Positions 1 to 8,198 are shown, counted from the stretch's first letter. The stretch: DNA of 64,000 bases from Clostridia bacterium (GCA_016287245.1 JAEEWG010000008.1:50482-114481); one strand, 5' to 3'. Notes: generated by a model not told the origin, from the sequence alone. Program-made: numbers and translations.

Positions 1-125
1 TTATTGAACTGCGGATCGTTTTTATAGTGGTTATACGCTTCTTCAAGTTCGATCACGGCATTCATCAAGGTCTCCGGAATGTACTGACCGCCATGGATAC
101 CGAAGCGTCCTGCTGGATTCGTCAT
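1..125 (-). CDS. trpB: Tryptophan synthase beta chain, N-terminal part (cut by window edge)
   Basis: The last 125 bases read, on the minus strand, as the first 41 residues of TrpB, beginning [20 protein letters not shown], the usual N-terminus with the GxxGGxYxPE signature. TrpB condenses indole with L-serine to make tryptophan, using pyridoxal phosphate; the lysine and the PLP-binding loop lie beyond the edge. The ATG is at 125-123. It is 29 bp downstream of trpF and continues the trp operon in the normal order, so trpA probably follows outside the window. Confidence 0.93.
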   Translation of the reverse strand, partial: MTNPAGRFGIHGGQYIPETLMNAVIELEEAYNHYKNDPQFN

Positions 126-154
126 AAGATTTCTCCTCCCGTCTATTCTCCCGT

Positions 155-772
155 TTACGCGTTTCGCACCGCGTTCACGAAGTCTTTCATCTTCTTTTCA
201 TCCTTGTGCCCGTCTGTCTCCAGATTCGAGCTTACATCTACGGCAAAAGCACCTGTCTCGAGGATCGCTTCTGCTACATTTTCACTGTCGAGTCCTCCTG
301 CGAGGAAATACTCTCTCGAAAAGCCTTTCAGCAGGCACCAGTCGAAAACTTCTCCCGACCCTGCGCCCGAGTCGATCAGGACATAGTCGCAGGAGCTTTT
401 TTCCGCTCTTCTCAGAACTTCTTCCGCCGATTGTCCGGAACGGATCTGGAAAGCCTGGATCAGGGGCTTATCTGTCAGGGCACGAAGCGAGGCGATATAT
501 TCTTCGTCCTCATGCCCGTGAAGCTGTGCGATGTCGATTATACCACGTGAAAGGAGTTCCGACACGGTCTGAACCGGCGCGTCAACGAAAACACCGACGG
601 CCCTGATCTTCGGATCCAATATCATGCGAAGCGCGCTCGCCGTCTCAAAAGACACACAGCGGCGGCTCTTTTCGAAAAAGACAAAACCGACATAATCCGG
701 GCGAAGCTTATTTGCCGCTTCGATATCTTCCGGTCTTGAAAGACCGCAGATCTTGATCTTCGTTGTACTCAT
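155..772 (-). CDS. trpF: Phosphoribosylanthranilate isomerase
   Basis: TrpF converts N-(5-phosphoribosyl)anthranilate to the carboxyphenylamino-deoxyribulose phosphate used by TrpC. The 205-residue protein has the normal single TIM-barrel length. It opens with [12 protein letters not shown], carrying the catalytic Cys of the KICG motif, and has [13 protein letters not shown], the usual second beta-alpha unit (DxVGFVFxxxSxR). The C-terminal phosphate-binding part reads [11 protein letters not shown], and VDVSSNLE replaces the commoner VDVSSGVE. It sits 11 bp after trpC and 29 bp before trpB, consistent with one trp transcript. Confidence 0.95.
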   Translation of the reverse strand: MSTTKIKICGLSRPEDIEAANKLRPDYVGFVFFEKSRRCVSFETASALRMILDPKIRAVGVFVDAPVQTVSELLSRGIIDIAQLHGHEDEEYIASLRALTDKPLIQAFQIRSGQSAEEVLRRAEKSSCDYVLIDSGAGSGEVFDWCLLKGFSREYFLAGGLDSENVAEAILETGAFAVDVSSNLETDGHKDEKKMKDFVNAVRNA

Positions 773-783
773 ACGCTTACCTC

Positions 784-1563
784 TTACCCGCGGAGCTCTC
801 TAAGTTTTTCCGTCTTATCGGAAGCTCTCATCAGTGTCTCTCCGACGAGTACGGCATCGGCTCCGATCTCCCGCAGAGCCTTTACGTCTTCTGCTGTTTT
901 CACGCCGCTTTCGCTGACGAAGAGCACATCGCCCGGGATCAGCTGGCGGAGTCTTCTGCTGTTTTCCGTATCCACCGAAAAGTCCTTAAGGTTTCGGTTA
1001 TTGACGCCGATGACACGGGCACCGATCCGAAGCGCAGCCTTCACCTCTTCTTCATTGTGGGTCTCCACGAGTGCGGAAAGCCCGAGTGAATCTGCGACCG
1101 CAAGATACTCGGCTGCCGTCTTTTCCTTCAGGATCGACATGATCAGAAGGACGGCCGACGCGCCCAGGGCTCTGGCTTCGTAGATCATGTAGGGATCTAC
1201 GGTGAAGTCCTTTCGAAGACACGGGATCTTCACGTTATACGAGATCTGCTGCAGGTACTGGTCCGAGCCTAAGAACCACTTCGGCTCCGTAAGGACGGAA
1301 ATGGCATCGGCACCGGCTTTTTCGTAATCCTTCGCAATCTCCAGATACGGGAATTCGGGAGCGATCAGGCCCTTCGAGGGAGATGCCTTTTTGCATTCGC
1401 AGATAAAGGCGATGTCCCCGCTTCTGGAAAGGGCTTTCTCGAAGGCGAATTCCGGATCTTTTACCGTCTCGGCAAAAGCCTTGAGGTCCGAAAGCGGGAC
1501 CTTCTTCTTCGAGATGGCTACACGTTCTGCGGCATGTTCGGCCAGGCGGTCAAGGATCGTCAT
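784..1563 (-). CDS. trpC: Indole-3-glycerol-phosphate synthase
   Basis: TrpC closes the indole ring of carboxyphenylamino-deoxyribulose phosphate to give indole-3-glycerol phosphate. The 259-residue protein is a complete single-domain enzyme, not fused to TrpF. Family signatures are ECKKASPSKG (catalytic Lys loop, residues about 56-65), PCLRKDFTVDPYMIYEARALGA, VETHNEEE, GVNNRNLKDFSVD and FVSESGVKTAEDV. The gene follows trpD by only 3 bp, so translation is probably coupled within the trp operon. Confidence 0.96.
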   Translation of the reverse strand: MTILDRLAEHAAERVAISKKKVPLSDLKAFAETVKDPEFAFEKALSRSGDIAFICECKKASPSKGLIAPEFPYLEIAKDYEKAGADAISVLTEPKWFLGSDQYLQQISYNVKIPCLRKDFTVDPYMIYEARALGASAVLLIMSILKEKTAAEYLAVADSLGLSALVETHNEEEVKAALRIGARVIGVNNRNLKDFSVDTENSRRLRQLIPGDVLFVSESGVKTAEDVKALREIGADAVLVGETLMRASDKTEKLRELRG

Positions 1564-1566
1564 AGG

Positions 1567-2592
1567 TCAGGCCTCCGGACGGTTGCTGACTTCGATCAGC
1601 TTGGCCAGCGTTTCTTTCGCCTTGCCGGAATCGATGATCTCTGCAGCGAGCTTAACGCCTTCCTCCATGGAAGATGCCTTGCCGCCGATATAAAGCGATG
1701 CGCCTGCGTTCAGGAGGACTGCATCACGCTTCGGACCCTTTGCGCCATCGAGAATATCTCTGGTGATCTGTGCATTCTCTTCCGGTGTGCCGCCAACGAG
1801 CTCGTCCTTCGAGCAGGTGGTGAAACCGAAATCTTCCGGAGTGATGGTCGTCGTTCTGAACCATCCGTCGTTGATCTCACAGATCTTAGTCGGGCAGCTC
1901 ATAGAGATCTCATCGAGCTTATCCATGCCGTAAACGACCATGCCGCGCTTGACACCGAGGTCAACAAGAACCTGTGCCAGCGGCTCTACGAGATATTCAT
2001 CATATACGCCGAGGAGCTGCATCGTGGGCTTTCCGGGGTTCGTCAGAGGCCCTAAGATATTGAATACGGTTCTAAATCCGAGTTCTTTTCGGATCGCACC
2101 GACATACTTCATGGAAGAGTGATACTTCTGTGCAAAGAAGAAGCACATGCCGACTTCTTTCAAAAGCTCGACGCAGCGCTCCGGGCTCTGCTGGATGTTG
2201 ACGCCAAGTGCTTCGAGGCAGTCCGCGGTACCGCACTTACTGGAAGCGGCACGGTTACCGTGCTTTGCGACCTTCATGCCGCCGGCGGCAGCCACGATCG
2301 CGGATGTTGTGGAGATGTTGAAAGAACCTGCGTTGTCTCCGCCGGTACCGACGATCTCGAAGATGTCCATGCCGGTCTCGACCTGTGTCGCGTGTTCACG
2401 CATGGCGGCAGCGCAGCCTGCGATCTCCGCGGTGGTCTCTGCTCTGGCGCTCTTTGTGGAAAGGGCCGCCAGGAATGCGGCATTCTGTGTGGCGGAGGTC
2501 TCGCCGCTCATGATCTCGTTCATGACCGCGTATGCTTCGTCATAGGTGAGGTCTTCTTTACTTACGATCTTAACAATAGCTTCTTTAATCAT
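1567..2592 (-). CDS. trpD: Anthranilate phosphoribosyltransferase
   Basis: TrpD transfers phosphoribosyl from PRPP to anthranilate. The 341-residue protein is full length for the family. It shows [18 protein letters not shown] (the GTGGD PRPP-binding loop, about residues 81-98), [21 protein letters not shown] and [10 protein letters not shown]. The start ATG is preceded by AAAGGAGAT at a normal distance. A 112-bp gap separates it from trpG. That gap is G+C rich, with a short CCCGC/GCGGG hairpin but no T-run in the direction of transcription, so I see no terminator there. Confidence 0.97.
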   Translation of the reverse strand: MIKEAIVKIVSKEDLTYDEAYAVMNEIMSGETSATQNAAFLAALSTKSARAETTAEIAGCAAAMREHATQVETGMDIFEIVGTGGDNAGSFNISTTSAIVAAAGGMKVAKHGNRAASSKCGTADCLEALGVNIQQSPERCVELLKEVGMCFFFAQKYHSSMKYVGAIRKELGFRTVFNILGPLTNPGKPTMQLLGVYDEYLVEPLAQVLVDLGVKRGMVVYGMDKLDEISMSCPTKICEINDGWFRTTTITPEDFGFTTCSKDELVGGTPEENAQITRDILDGAKGPKRDAVLLNAGASLYIGGKASSMEEGVKLAAEIIDSGKAKETLAKLIEVSNRPEA

Positions 2593-2704
2593 TTTCTTAA
2601 TCTCCTTTAATCATTTGATCCCGCGTTCGGCGGGTTATTTCTATTTATCGTGTCCGCGCCGCATTGGCCGGCTCATCTTCGTTATCGACGCGCGCGGCGG
2701 GCGT

Positions 2705-3271
2705 TCATCGGAGGAAGTTCTCGAGTATCTTCTTTCCGATCGGGGTCAGGATCGACTCCGGATGGAACTGAACGCCGTAGATCGGGTACTGCTGATGTTC
2801 CACAGCCATGACCTCGCCGTCGCCAAGCGTTCTCGCGGTGACTTTAAGTTCCGAAGGGAGTGTCTTCTCATCTACTGCCAACGAGTGATATCTTGCCACC
2901 TGCGCCGTCTTCGGACAATGCTTAAACAGCACGGCGTTAATATCCAGTTCAGTTTCTGAACGTTTTCCGTGCATCAGCTCCTTGGCATAGGTAACGGTCG
3001 CGCCAAATGCCGCGCAGATCGCCTGATGGCCGAGGCACACGCCCAGGGTCGGGATCTCTTTACTTATGGTCTTTGCGACCTCCATAATGACTCCCGCATC
3101 CTCCGGTCTTCCCGGACCCGGTGAAAGGATGATCCTTCTCGGGTTAAGCGCTTTGATTTCATCTACAGTCATCTCATCGTTACGGATCACTTTGATGTCC
3201 GGGTCGATGGTGCCGACGAGCTGGTAAAGGTTATAGGAAAAACTGTCGTAGTTATCAATAAGCAGGATCAT
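2705..3271 (-). CDS. trpG: Anthranilate synthase glutamine amidotransferase subunit
   Basis: TrpG hydrolyses glutamine and channels ammonia to TrpE. The 188-residue stand-alone class I amidotransferase has LIDNYDSFSYNL at its N-terminus, the oxyanion loop LSPGPGRPEDAG, the nucleophile motif GVCLGHQAI (Cys79) and the catalytic His-Glu of VQFHPESI near residue 170. It overlaps the trpE stop by 4 bp (ATGA type), as expected for subunits made in equal amounts. The same protein type can also serve folate synthesis as PabA, but its place in the trp operon favours TrpG. Confidence 0.96.
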   Translation of the reverse strand: MILLIDNYDSFSYNLYQLVGTIDPDIKVIRNDEMTVDEIKALNPRRIILSPGPGRPEDAGVIMEVAKTISKEIPTLGVCLGHQAICAAFGATVTYAKELMHGKRSETELDINAVLFKHCPKTAQVARYHSLAVDEKTLPSELKVTARTLGDGEVMAVEHQQYPIYGVQFHPESILTPIGKKILENFLR

Positions 3272-4761
3272 AAGTCAGCCTCCTGTGCAAGTTCGAGAGC
3301 GCGAAGCGAAGCTTTGGCTTTGTTTAAGCACTCCTGGTATTCTTTCTCCGGATCGGAGTCGGCCACGATGCCGGCACCGGATCTGACGAATACTTTTCCG
3401 TTCTTTTTATAGGCGATCCGTATCGCGATACAGGTGTCCATGTTGCCGGTAAAATCGATGTATCCGATCGCACCGCCGTAGATGCCGCGCTTGTTGTTCT
3501 CAAGTTCGGCGATGAGCTGGCAGGCGCGGATCTTCGGCGCCCCCGATAGTGTTCCGGCCGGAAGAACTGCAGCGATGGCATCGAGTGCGTCGTGTTCCGG
3601 GCGGATCACGCCGCGCACGGTCGATCCGATGTGCATGACGTGGGAGAATCTCTCAATGGAGTGAAGCTTCTCCACTTCGACGGAACCGAAGGTACTGATC
3701 TTACCAAGGTCGTTTCTTCCGAGGTCAACAAGCATATTGTGCTCGGCCAGTTCTTTTGGATCGGAAAGAAGATCTACTTCAAGGGCCATATCCTCTGCTC
3801 GGTTCGCGCCTCTCGGACGAGTCCCCGCCAGCGGGAATGTGTGCAGCACGCCGTTTTCCAGTTTCACGAGTGTCTCCGGAGATGCACCGGCGACCTCAAC
3901 ATCCGTTCCGGAAAAATAGAACATATAGGGAGACGGGTTGATCGTGCGGAGCACGCGGTAGGTATTCAGGAGGCTTCCTTCAAAAGGTGCCTCAAGACGG
4001 TTGGAAAGAACGATCTGGAAGATATCTCCCTCGAAGATGTGGTGCTTGCCCTTCTCCACCATTTCACAGAACTGATCTTTTTCAAAGAGAGCCTTGACTT
4101 CACCTAAGAGCTTTCCGGGCTTTTCTTCGGACTTTTCGCCGTTATGGATCAGATCCGAGAGCTTATGAAGAGTAGCGACAGCCGCCTCATAGTTCTTTTC
4201 GATCTGCTCTTCGGAAAGCGTGTTCTTACCGTCAGTGATCTTCATGTTCTCAATAAGAACGATCTTCTGCTTTAAGTTATCGAAGGCGATGACCTTGTCA
4301 AAGAGCATCAGGTCAACGTCCTTGAACTCCTCGGAGTCTTCAACTTCGGCTCTTACAGTCGGCTCGCTGTAACCGAGATAATCGTAGGAGAAATAGCCGA
4401 CCAGGCCGCCGGTAAAGGACGGCAGATAAGGAAGTCTCGGGCTTTGGTATTCGGAAAGGATATCACGAAGCACAGATTCCGGATCTTCGGTGTGGATCGT
4501 CTCCTCCCCGATCGTCATGTCCCCGTTACTGCAGGTGATCGACAGTTTCGGTTCAAAGCCCAGGAATGTGTAGCGGCCCCATGTCTCATCCGCCTGTGCG
4601 GACTCGAGCATGTAGCAGTGTGTCGAGACGTTCTTTAAAATGCGCATGGTCTCGATCGGGGTAGTGAAGTCGGAAAGGATCTCGCAGCTTACCGGAACAA
4701 CGCTGTACTTCCCGGTCTTTGCGAATTCTTTTACCTCTTCCAGTTTCGGCAAAATCTTCAT
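3268..4761 (-). CDS. trpE: Anthranilate synthase component I
   Basis: TrpE converts chorismate and ammonia to anthranilate, the first committed step of tryptophan synthesis. The 497-residue protein has the N-terminal regulatory region with CYMLESAQ, matching the LLES element that binds feedback-inhibiting tryptophan, and the C-terminal chorismate-binding domain with PLAGTRPRGANRAED, LVDLGRNDLGKIS and GTLSGAPKIRA. The ATG follows AAGGAGGAC. It is the first gene of the operon and lies directly after the T-box leader, so it is probably controlled both by charged tRNA-Trp levels and by feedback inhibition. Confidence 0.97.
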   Translation of the reverse strand: MKILPKLEEVKEFAKTGKYSVVPVSCEILSDFTTPIETMRILKNVSTHCYMLESAQADETWGRYTFLGFEPKLSITCSNGDMTIGEETIHTEDPESVLRDILSEYQSPRLPYLPSFTGGLVGYFSYDYLGYSEPTVRAEVEDSEEFKDVDLMLFDKVIAFDNLKQKIVLIENMKITDGKNTLSEEQIEKNYEAAVATLHKLSDLIHNGEKSEEKPGKLLGEVKALFEKDQFCEMVEKGKHHIFEGDIFQIVLSNRLEAPFEGSLLNTYRVLRTINPSPYMFYFSGTDVEVAGASPETLVKLENGVLHTFPLAGTRPRGANRAEDMALEVDLLSDPKELAEHNMLVDLGRNDLGKISTFGSVEVEKLHSIERFSHVMHIGSTVRGVIRPEHDALDAIAAVLPAGTLSGAPKIRACQLIAELENNKRGIYGGAIGYIDFTGNMDTCIAIRIAYKKNGKVFVRSGAGIVADSDPEKEYQECLNKAKASLRALELAQEADL

Positions 4762-4790
4762 TTTTGTCCTCCTTCTTCTGTTCGAGGGGG

Positions 4791-5085
4791 AACAAAAAAG
4801 CCCTCGACAGTATTATTTCTGTCAAGGGCGAATGTACAACTTCTGCACTATCCGCGGTGCCACCTTGTTTCACGGTATGACCCGTGCTCTTAGCGAGATA
4901 CCAACATATCCCCGTCAATTTACGTCTGACTAAACGTCGCAGAATACTCTGGGTTTTCCATTTGACTGCGCCCTCAGCGGTCCATTTGACAACTTGTTTC
5001 TCACCTGATTCTCAGCATCGCAGGCTCTCTGTAGAGGCATCACTGCCGTTATCTCCGCGTCAACGGTTTGTTCCATATTCAATTA
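4791..5085 (-). promoter_or_regulatory. T-box riboswitch leader of the trp operon (tRNA-Trp type)
   Basis: Read on the minus strand, the leader has the canonical antiterminator element AGGTGGCACCGCGGATAG (4865-4848). It is followed by an intrinsic terminator (4829-4800, stem GCCCTTGACAG/CTGTCGAGGGC, then CTTTTTTG). Upstream lie the stem I signature AGAGAGCC and a GAGAATCAGG apical loop. A TGG codon at 4984-4982 sits just before CTGAGGGC, in the expected specifier position, matching tRNA-Trp. The antiterminator bulge TGGC fits a tRNA with discriminator base G, as bacterial tRNA-Trp has. Uncharged tRNA-Trp should favour readthrough into trpE. Confidence 0.93.
4800..4829 (-). terminator. Intrinsic terminator of the trp T-box leader
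   Basis: An 11-bp stem with one mismatch or wobble pair and an 8-base loop, followed on the minus strand by CTTTTTTGTT. It lies 38 bp before the trpE ATG and is mutually exclusive with the T-box antiterminator just upstream. Confidence 0.88.
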
Positions 5086-5091
5086 TCTGCG

Positions 5092-5120
5092 ATGATAGCA
5101 CAGTGAATATTCACTGTCAA
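5092..5120 (-). promoter_or_regulatory. Sigma-A promoter of the trp operon with an 18-bp palindrome
   Basis: The minus strand shows -35 TTGACA (5120-5115), exactly 17 bp, and -10 TATCAT (5097-5092), directly upstream of the T-box leader. The spacer and the edge of the -35 box hold a perfect 18-bp palindrome, ACAGTGAATATTCACTGT (5100-5117). Its placement between the promoter boxes is that of a repressor operator. The T-box alone would not need it, so a second layer of control at initiation is inferred. Confidence 0.75.
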
Positions 5121-5174
5121 TAGCATCACTTCACCAGAAGTATCGATCTTGCCGGAAAGGTCTTAAACAAAAGA

Positions 5175-6071
5175 TCAGGCGCCTGTCTGAAGAACTGCCG
5201 TTGAGGCGACGAGCATAAAGCCGAACACGAACATGAAGAAGGAAATGGCGCCGGCAATACCAAAATGGATGGCTTTATGCTTTTTCTTATCGATGAGCAT
5301 ACGGGCAAGGACGATAAAGATCGGCGCCGAACAGGCAAATACAAGATATGCACCCAGCGCCTGCGGTGCATTGATCTTCGTCAGATCCGAGTTCCCGGTA
5401 AGGCCTGACGAATTACTTAGATAACCGATCGATGCCGATACGAAGTTATTCCCGAAATGAAGGATCATCGGCAGCAGGATATTGTTCTTTTTCACGAGAA
5501 GATAGGAAAGACAGCCACCCATGACCGCCGTATTCAGGAAGCGCAGCGGCGACCAGTGCATGATGCCGAAGAAAAGGCCCATGATCATTACGATGACCCA
5601 GTCCTTCTTAATGCTCCGGAAATGCGAGAGAACACAGCCTCTTTCCATCGCCTCTTCACAGATGGCCGGAAGCACAGCAACGATCAGGACGATGGGAAGA
5701 TAGCCCATTCTCCCATAGAGAAACTCATTTAGCCCCGAGACCTCTTTTCTGACAGAGACAGGAAGGACACAAAGGGAAATGCCGATACAGACCATCGCAA
5801 GAAGGAAACTCGCGATCCCTAAAAATACAGTACCAAAGAAATCCGCGACTGTGATTTTCCTGACCGGGAACATCTCCTTAAGTTTCACCCCGCGGATCAG
5901 ACAGTAAAGGACGGCGACGACAAGGAACATCAGCTCGGACAAAACAAGTCCCGGAATACCCAGGTGCTTTTGCATCTTCGCACCCGCCGTCAAAAAGAGA
6001 GCCAGAAAGGCACCCTGCATGACAAAGCCCATCCAGACAGGCAGTTTGTTCTGATTCGATAACTGTTCCAT
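5175..6071 (-). CDS. CPBP-family intramembrane metalloprotease
   Basis: A polytopic membrane protein of 298 residues from the chosen ATG (6071-6069), which follows AAAGGACC; an in-frame start 22 codons upstream has no ribosome site. The three Abi/CPBP (CAAX protease and bacteriocin-processing) motifs are visible: EEAMER (Glu139-Glu140, Arg144), FFGIMHWSP (His172) and the HFGNNF segment near residue 208. About eight hydrophobic helices surround them. Members cleave or process membrane-associated peptides, and some give bacteriocin self-immunity; the substrate here is unknown. It has its own promoter and is divergent from the acyltransferase gene. Confidence 0.85.
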   Translation of the reverse strand: MEQLSNQNKLPVWMGFVMQGAFLALFLTAGAKMQKHLGIPGLVLSELMFLVVAVLYCLIRGVKLKEMFPVRKITVADFFGTVFLGIASFLLAMVCIGISLCVLPVSVRKEVSGLNEFLYGRMGYLPIVLIVAVLPAICEEAMERGCVLSHFRSIKKDWVIVMIMGLFFGIMHWSPLRFLNTAVMGGCLSYLLVKKNNILLPMILHFGNNFVSASIGYLSNSSGLTGNSDLTKINAPQALGAYLVFACSAPIFIVLARMLIDKKKHKAIHFGIAGAISFFMFVFGFMLVASTAVLQTGA

Positions 6072-6108
6072 AGACCGGTCCTTTTTCCTAAAAAGTTTTC
6101 CACCAAAA

Positions 6109-6137
6109 AGTATAGATGATTTGGAAAGGATGGACAA
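6109..6137 (-). promoter_or_regulatory. Promoter of the CPBP protease gene
   Basis: The minus strand shows -35 TTGTCC (6137-6132), a 17-bp spacer and -10 TATACT (6114-6109), about 38 bp before the chosen ATG. The -10 hexamer has one mismatch to TATAAT. Confidence 0.6.
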
Positions 6138-6193
6138 GAAGCTCGTTTTTCATGCTCGGTTTCACTCCTTATTCAAGCAGGTTTCTAAAGAAT

Positions 6194-6203
6194 GTGGTAC
6201 AAT
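6194..6203 (+). promoter_or_regulatory. Extended -10 promoter of the acyltransferase gene
   Basis: TGTGGTACAAT ends 41 bp before the ATG at 6245. The TGn extension and one-mismatch -10 (TACAAT) compensate for the lack of a good -35 at 17 bp. It reads divergently from the CPBP promoter. Confidence 0.45.
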
Positions 6204-6244
6204 ACGTTCTCGTAAAAACACATGCATCTTCTCGGAGGAAGGAT

Positions 6245-6997
6245 ATGAAATACTTGATCTGGTTCTTATGGGGAGTCTTAGGACTTCTGGGTGCGCTCGT
6301 CGCAGCCATCGTTATCTATTTTCTTTTTATCTTCGTTGCCTCGTTTTTCATCAGCACGAAGAAAGAATACAACAAAGATTCCAGGTTTTACCGCTTCCTT
6401 CTTCACTCCTCGACCGGCATCGGTATGAGGATCATGCGCATCCGCTACGACCTCGTCGATCTCGACAAGATCCCGGAAGGCAAGCAGATGCTCTTCGTCT
6501 GCAACCACAGATCCAACTTCGACCCGCTTGTCTCCTGGAGACTTCTTCGTAAGCACAACCCCTCTTTCATCTCCAAGGAATCGAACTTCAAGGTCCCCTT
6601 CTACGGCCGTCTGATCAGAAGATGCTGCTTCATGTCCATCGACCGCGAAAACCCGAGGAACGCTATGATGACCATCGACCGTGCCTCCAAGCTTCTGATC
6701 GCTGATGAGGTCTCCATCGCGGTATATCCGGAAGGCACCAGAAGCAAGTCCTGCGAACTTCTCCCTTTCCATAACGGTGTATTTAAGATCGCCCAGAAAG
6801 CGAATGTCCCTGTCGTCGTCCTGACACTTCAGGGAACCGAAAAGGTTTCGCAGAACTATCCCTGGAAGAGCACGAAGATCCGCCTCAAGTGTGTCGGTGT
6901 GATCCCGGCAGATCATGTCAAAGGCAGCAAGACTTCCATCATCGCAGATGAGGCGCGCGACATGATCGCCAGGGACCTCGAAGAGAATCCGCTCTAA
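6245..6997 (+). CDS. plsC: 1-acyl-sn-glycerol-3-phosphate acyltransferase (PlsC family)
   Basis: Transfers an acyl chain to lysophosphatidic acid, giving phosphatidic acid for membrane lipid synthesis. The 250-residue protein starts at the ATG after GGAGGAAGG. It has an N-terminal membrane helix (residues about 5-36), the catalytic NHRSNFDP box (His88, Asp93), a second block with FYGRLIRR (119-126) and the glycerophosphate-binding YPEGTRSK box (161-168). This is one of only two convincing plus-strand genes in the window. PlsC paralogues with other acyl acceptors cannot be excluded. Confidence 0.88.
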   Translation: MKYLIWFLWGVLGLLGALVAAIVIYFLFIFVASFFISTKKEYNKDSRFYRFLLHSSTGIGMRIMRIRYDLVDLDKIPEGKQMLFVCNHRSNFDPLVSWRLLRKHNPSFISKESNFKVPFYGRLIRRCCFMSIDRENPRNAMMTIDRASKLLIADEVSIAVYPEGTRSKSCELLPFHNGVFKIAQKANVPVVVLTLQGTEKVSQNYPWKSTKIRLKCVGVIPADHVKGSKTSIIADEARDMIARDLEENPL

Positions 6998-7038
6998 ACT
7001 AGGTAAGAGATATCTCCCCATTTGTAACAATAGAGTCC

Positions 7039-7311
7039 GGGGCGGTAATGAATTCTCTTCGGAAAGCCCTTTTTCATTCCCAAGCTCAAAAAATCAGCAT
7101 CGGGGCCGTAAATAATCGGTTGTCACCTACTTATTTTCATTCCCAGAAGGCTTTTTGGAATACTCAGGCCGTAAATGCTCGCTTTTTCTTCTCGAAAAAG
7201 CAGAAATTTACGGCCTGACTGTTTATTTTGAGCCTGTCGGAATGAATCCCGCTTCAATACCCTTTCAGTCTTACGGCCCCATCCTTTAAAAATCACCCTC
7301 CGGGCCGTAAA
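7039..7311. repeat. Intergenic array with a 63-bp period (GGCCGTAAA / TTCATTCC words)
   Basis: The gap between the acyltransferase and the nuclease gene holds six copies of GGCCGTAAA or a one- or two-base variant. Three are direct, at 7041, 7104 and 7167, exactly 63 bp apart. Two are inverted, at 7207-7215 and 7270-7278, again 63 bp apart. One further direct copy is at 7303-7311. A second word, TTTTCATTCCCA, recurs at 7071 and 7134, also 63 bp apart. Its inverted form GGAATGAA is at 7239-7246, at the same 32-bp offset from its partner. Stop codons in the units argue against coding. The rest of each unit has diverged. No known element was recognised. Confidence 0.8.
7165..7217. repeat. Large hairpin at the symmetry centre of the 63-bp array
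   Basis: The direct and inverted halves of the array meet here. CAGGCCGTAAAT pairs with ATTTACGGCCTG (12 bp, perfect), and an inner GCTTTTTC pairs with GAAAAAGC (8 bp) around a 4-5 base loop. In RNA it would form one long hairpin. It lies between the convergent ends of the plus-strand acyltransferase gene and the minus-strand nuclease gene, so it might help stop both transcripts, but no long T-run follows the stem. Confidence 0.6.
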
Positions 7312-7326
7312 CAGATATTCCAACCA

Positions 7327-8127
7327 CTAACAATCGAATATTTCCTTGATATTCTGTTTCAATACATGCACATTCAGAGGACAACCATCCGACTCAAAAG
7401 TCAGGATGAGGTTCTTGCCCGCGAATATTCCGTTACGACTATATAGGTCCAGCTTATGCATATTGTTTCTTCTATATCCTGATTCATCCATCATTCCAAG
7501 GTGCTCGTGAAAGAATATCCGTCGGGAACTGACATGAAGAAGTGTAAAGTCAGGATATTTGACCTCACCCGTTTTCAGCGCTATCGGACATTCATATTTG
7601 TAGGGGATCCCCAGTTCATAGTACATGTTCGCTATCATGACCTCAGACTTAGTCCTGACCAATTCTCCCTGCTTTGTCGGATACTTACACTCTTCGGGGT
7701 ACAAAGGATTCGGAGAGTATTTCTTCGCTCTCCATAACTCCTCATAGTCTTTGTCATTGATCAGATAAGGATTGATCAATGTCCTTCTTGCAGGATGCAA
7801 AGAAGTGTACATGTGTTCCGGCAGCAGAAAATACCCGGGCTCTAAAAGCGATTCAATCCTGGCCAGTTCCTTTCTTGCCACTCTCACAAGATCCGTCAGA
7901 TAGTCTTTCTGTGCCAGAAGATTTCTGATCTTCTCGTCCTCTTTGGAAAGATACTTTCTTTTGACACACTTCTCTCTTTCTGCCGACCAGTAATACTGCC
8001 ATTTCCCATTACTGCTCGTCACCCGGAGCCGTCCTTCCGGCGCCTTGCGAAGTTCCTCCTCGGCCTTGGAGATCACCATCTCCAGCTTCTTCTTTCGTTC
8101 CATGAGTTCATCGATCAACGGATGCAT
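7327..8127 (-). CDS. PD-(D/E)XK nuclease-like protein of unknown role
   Basis: A soluble protein of 266 residues; the ATG at 8127 follows AAGGAGGG. The N-terminal 95 residues are charged and probably coiled coil. The C-terminal half matches the restriction-endonuclease fold: SEVMIANMYYELGIPYKYE (Glu162), then KYPDFTLL (Asp193) and RIFFHEHLGMMD (Glu208), followed by helices and an Asn-Gly-Ile segment before the last strand. The usual E-x-K is replaced by E-H-L-G here, a WEHFG-like variant that I recall from other Bacillota proteins of this type. It stands alone, flanked by a terminator and the 63-bp array. Function unknown. Confidence 0.6.
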   Translation of the reverse strand: MHPLIDELMERKKKLEMVISKAEEELRKAPEGRLRVTSSNGKWQYYWSAEREKCVKRKYLSKEDEKIRNLLAQKDYLTDLVRVARKELARIESLLEPGYFLLPEHMYTSLHPARRTLINPYLINDKDYEELWRAKKYSPNPLYPEECKYPTKQGELVRTKSEVMIANMYYELGIPYKYECPIALKTGEVKYPDFTLLHVSSRRIFFHEHLGMMDESGYRRNNMHKLDLYSRNGIFAGKNLILTFESDGCPLNVHVLKQNIKEIFDC

Positions 8128-8163
8128 ATTACCCTCCTTGAAAAGCAATTCCCTTCTTGTATA

Positions 8164-8198
8164 TAAAAGGAGCTCCGGGTCTATCCGGAAGCTCCTTC
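8164..8198 (-). terminator. Intrinsic terminator downstream of the decayed gene
   Basis: The minus strand reads AAGGAGCTTCCGG, a short loop, CCGGAGCTCCTT and then TTATATAC. The stem has 12 paired bases with one bulge. It lies between the broken frame at 8300-8533 and the nuclease gene and would end transcripts coming from the promoter at 8629-8657. Confidence 0.6.

Noticed and set aside
2593..2704. Terminator or attenuator inside the trp operon
   Set aside because: The small CCCGC/GCGGG hairpin has its T-rich side on the wrong strand for the trp transcript.
2645..2707. Readthrough extension of TrpG past its TGA
   Set aside because: About 19 codons stay open in frame, but this is easily expected by chance in G+C-rich DNA and the tail has no family counterpart.
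7123..7323. A 66-codon minus-strand frame in the 63-bp array
   Set aside because: It runs through units in both orientations, lacks a ribosome site, and the repeats contain stops in the other units.
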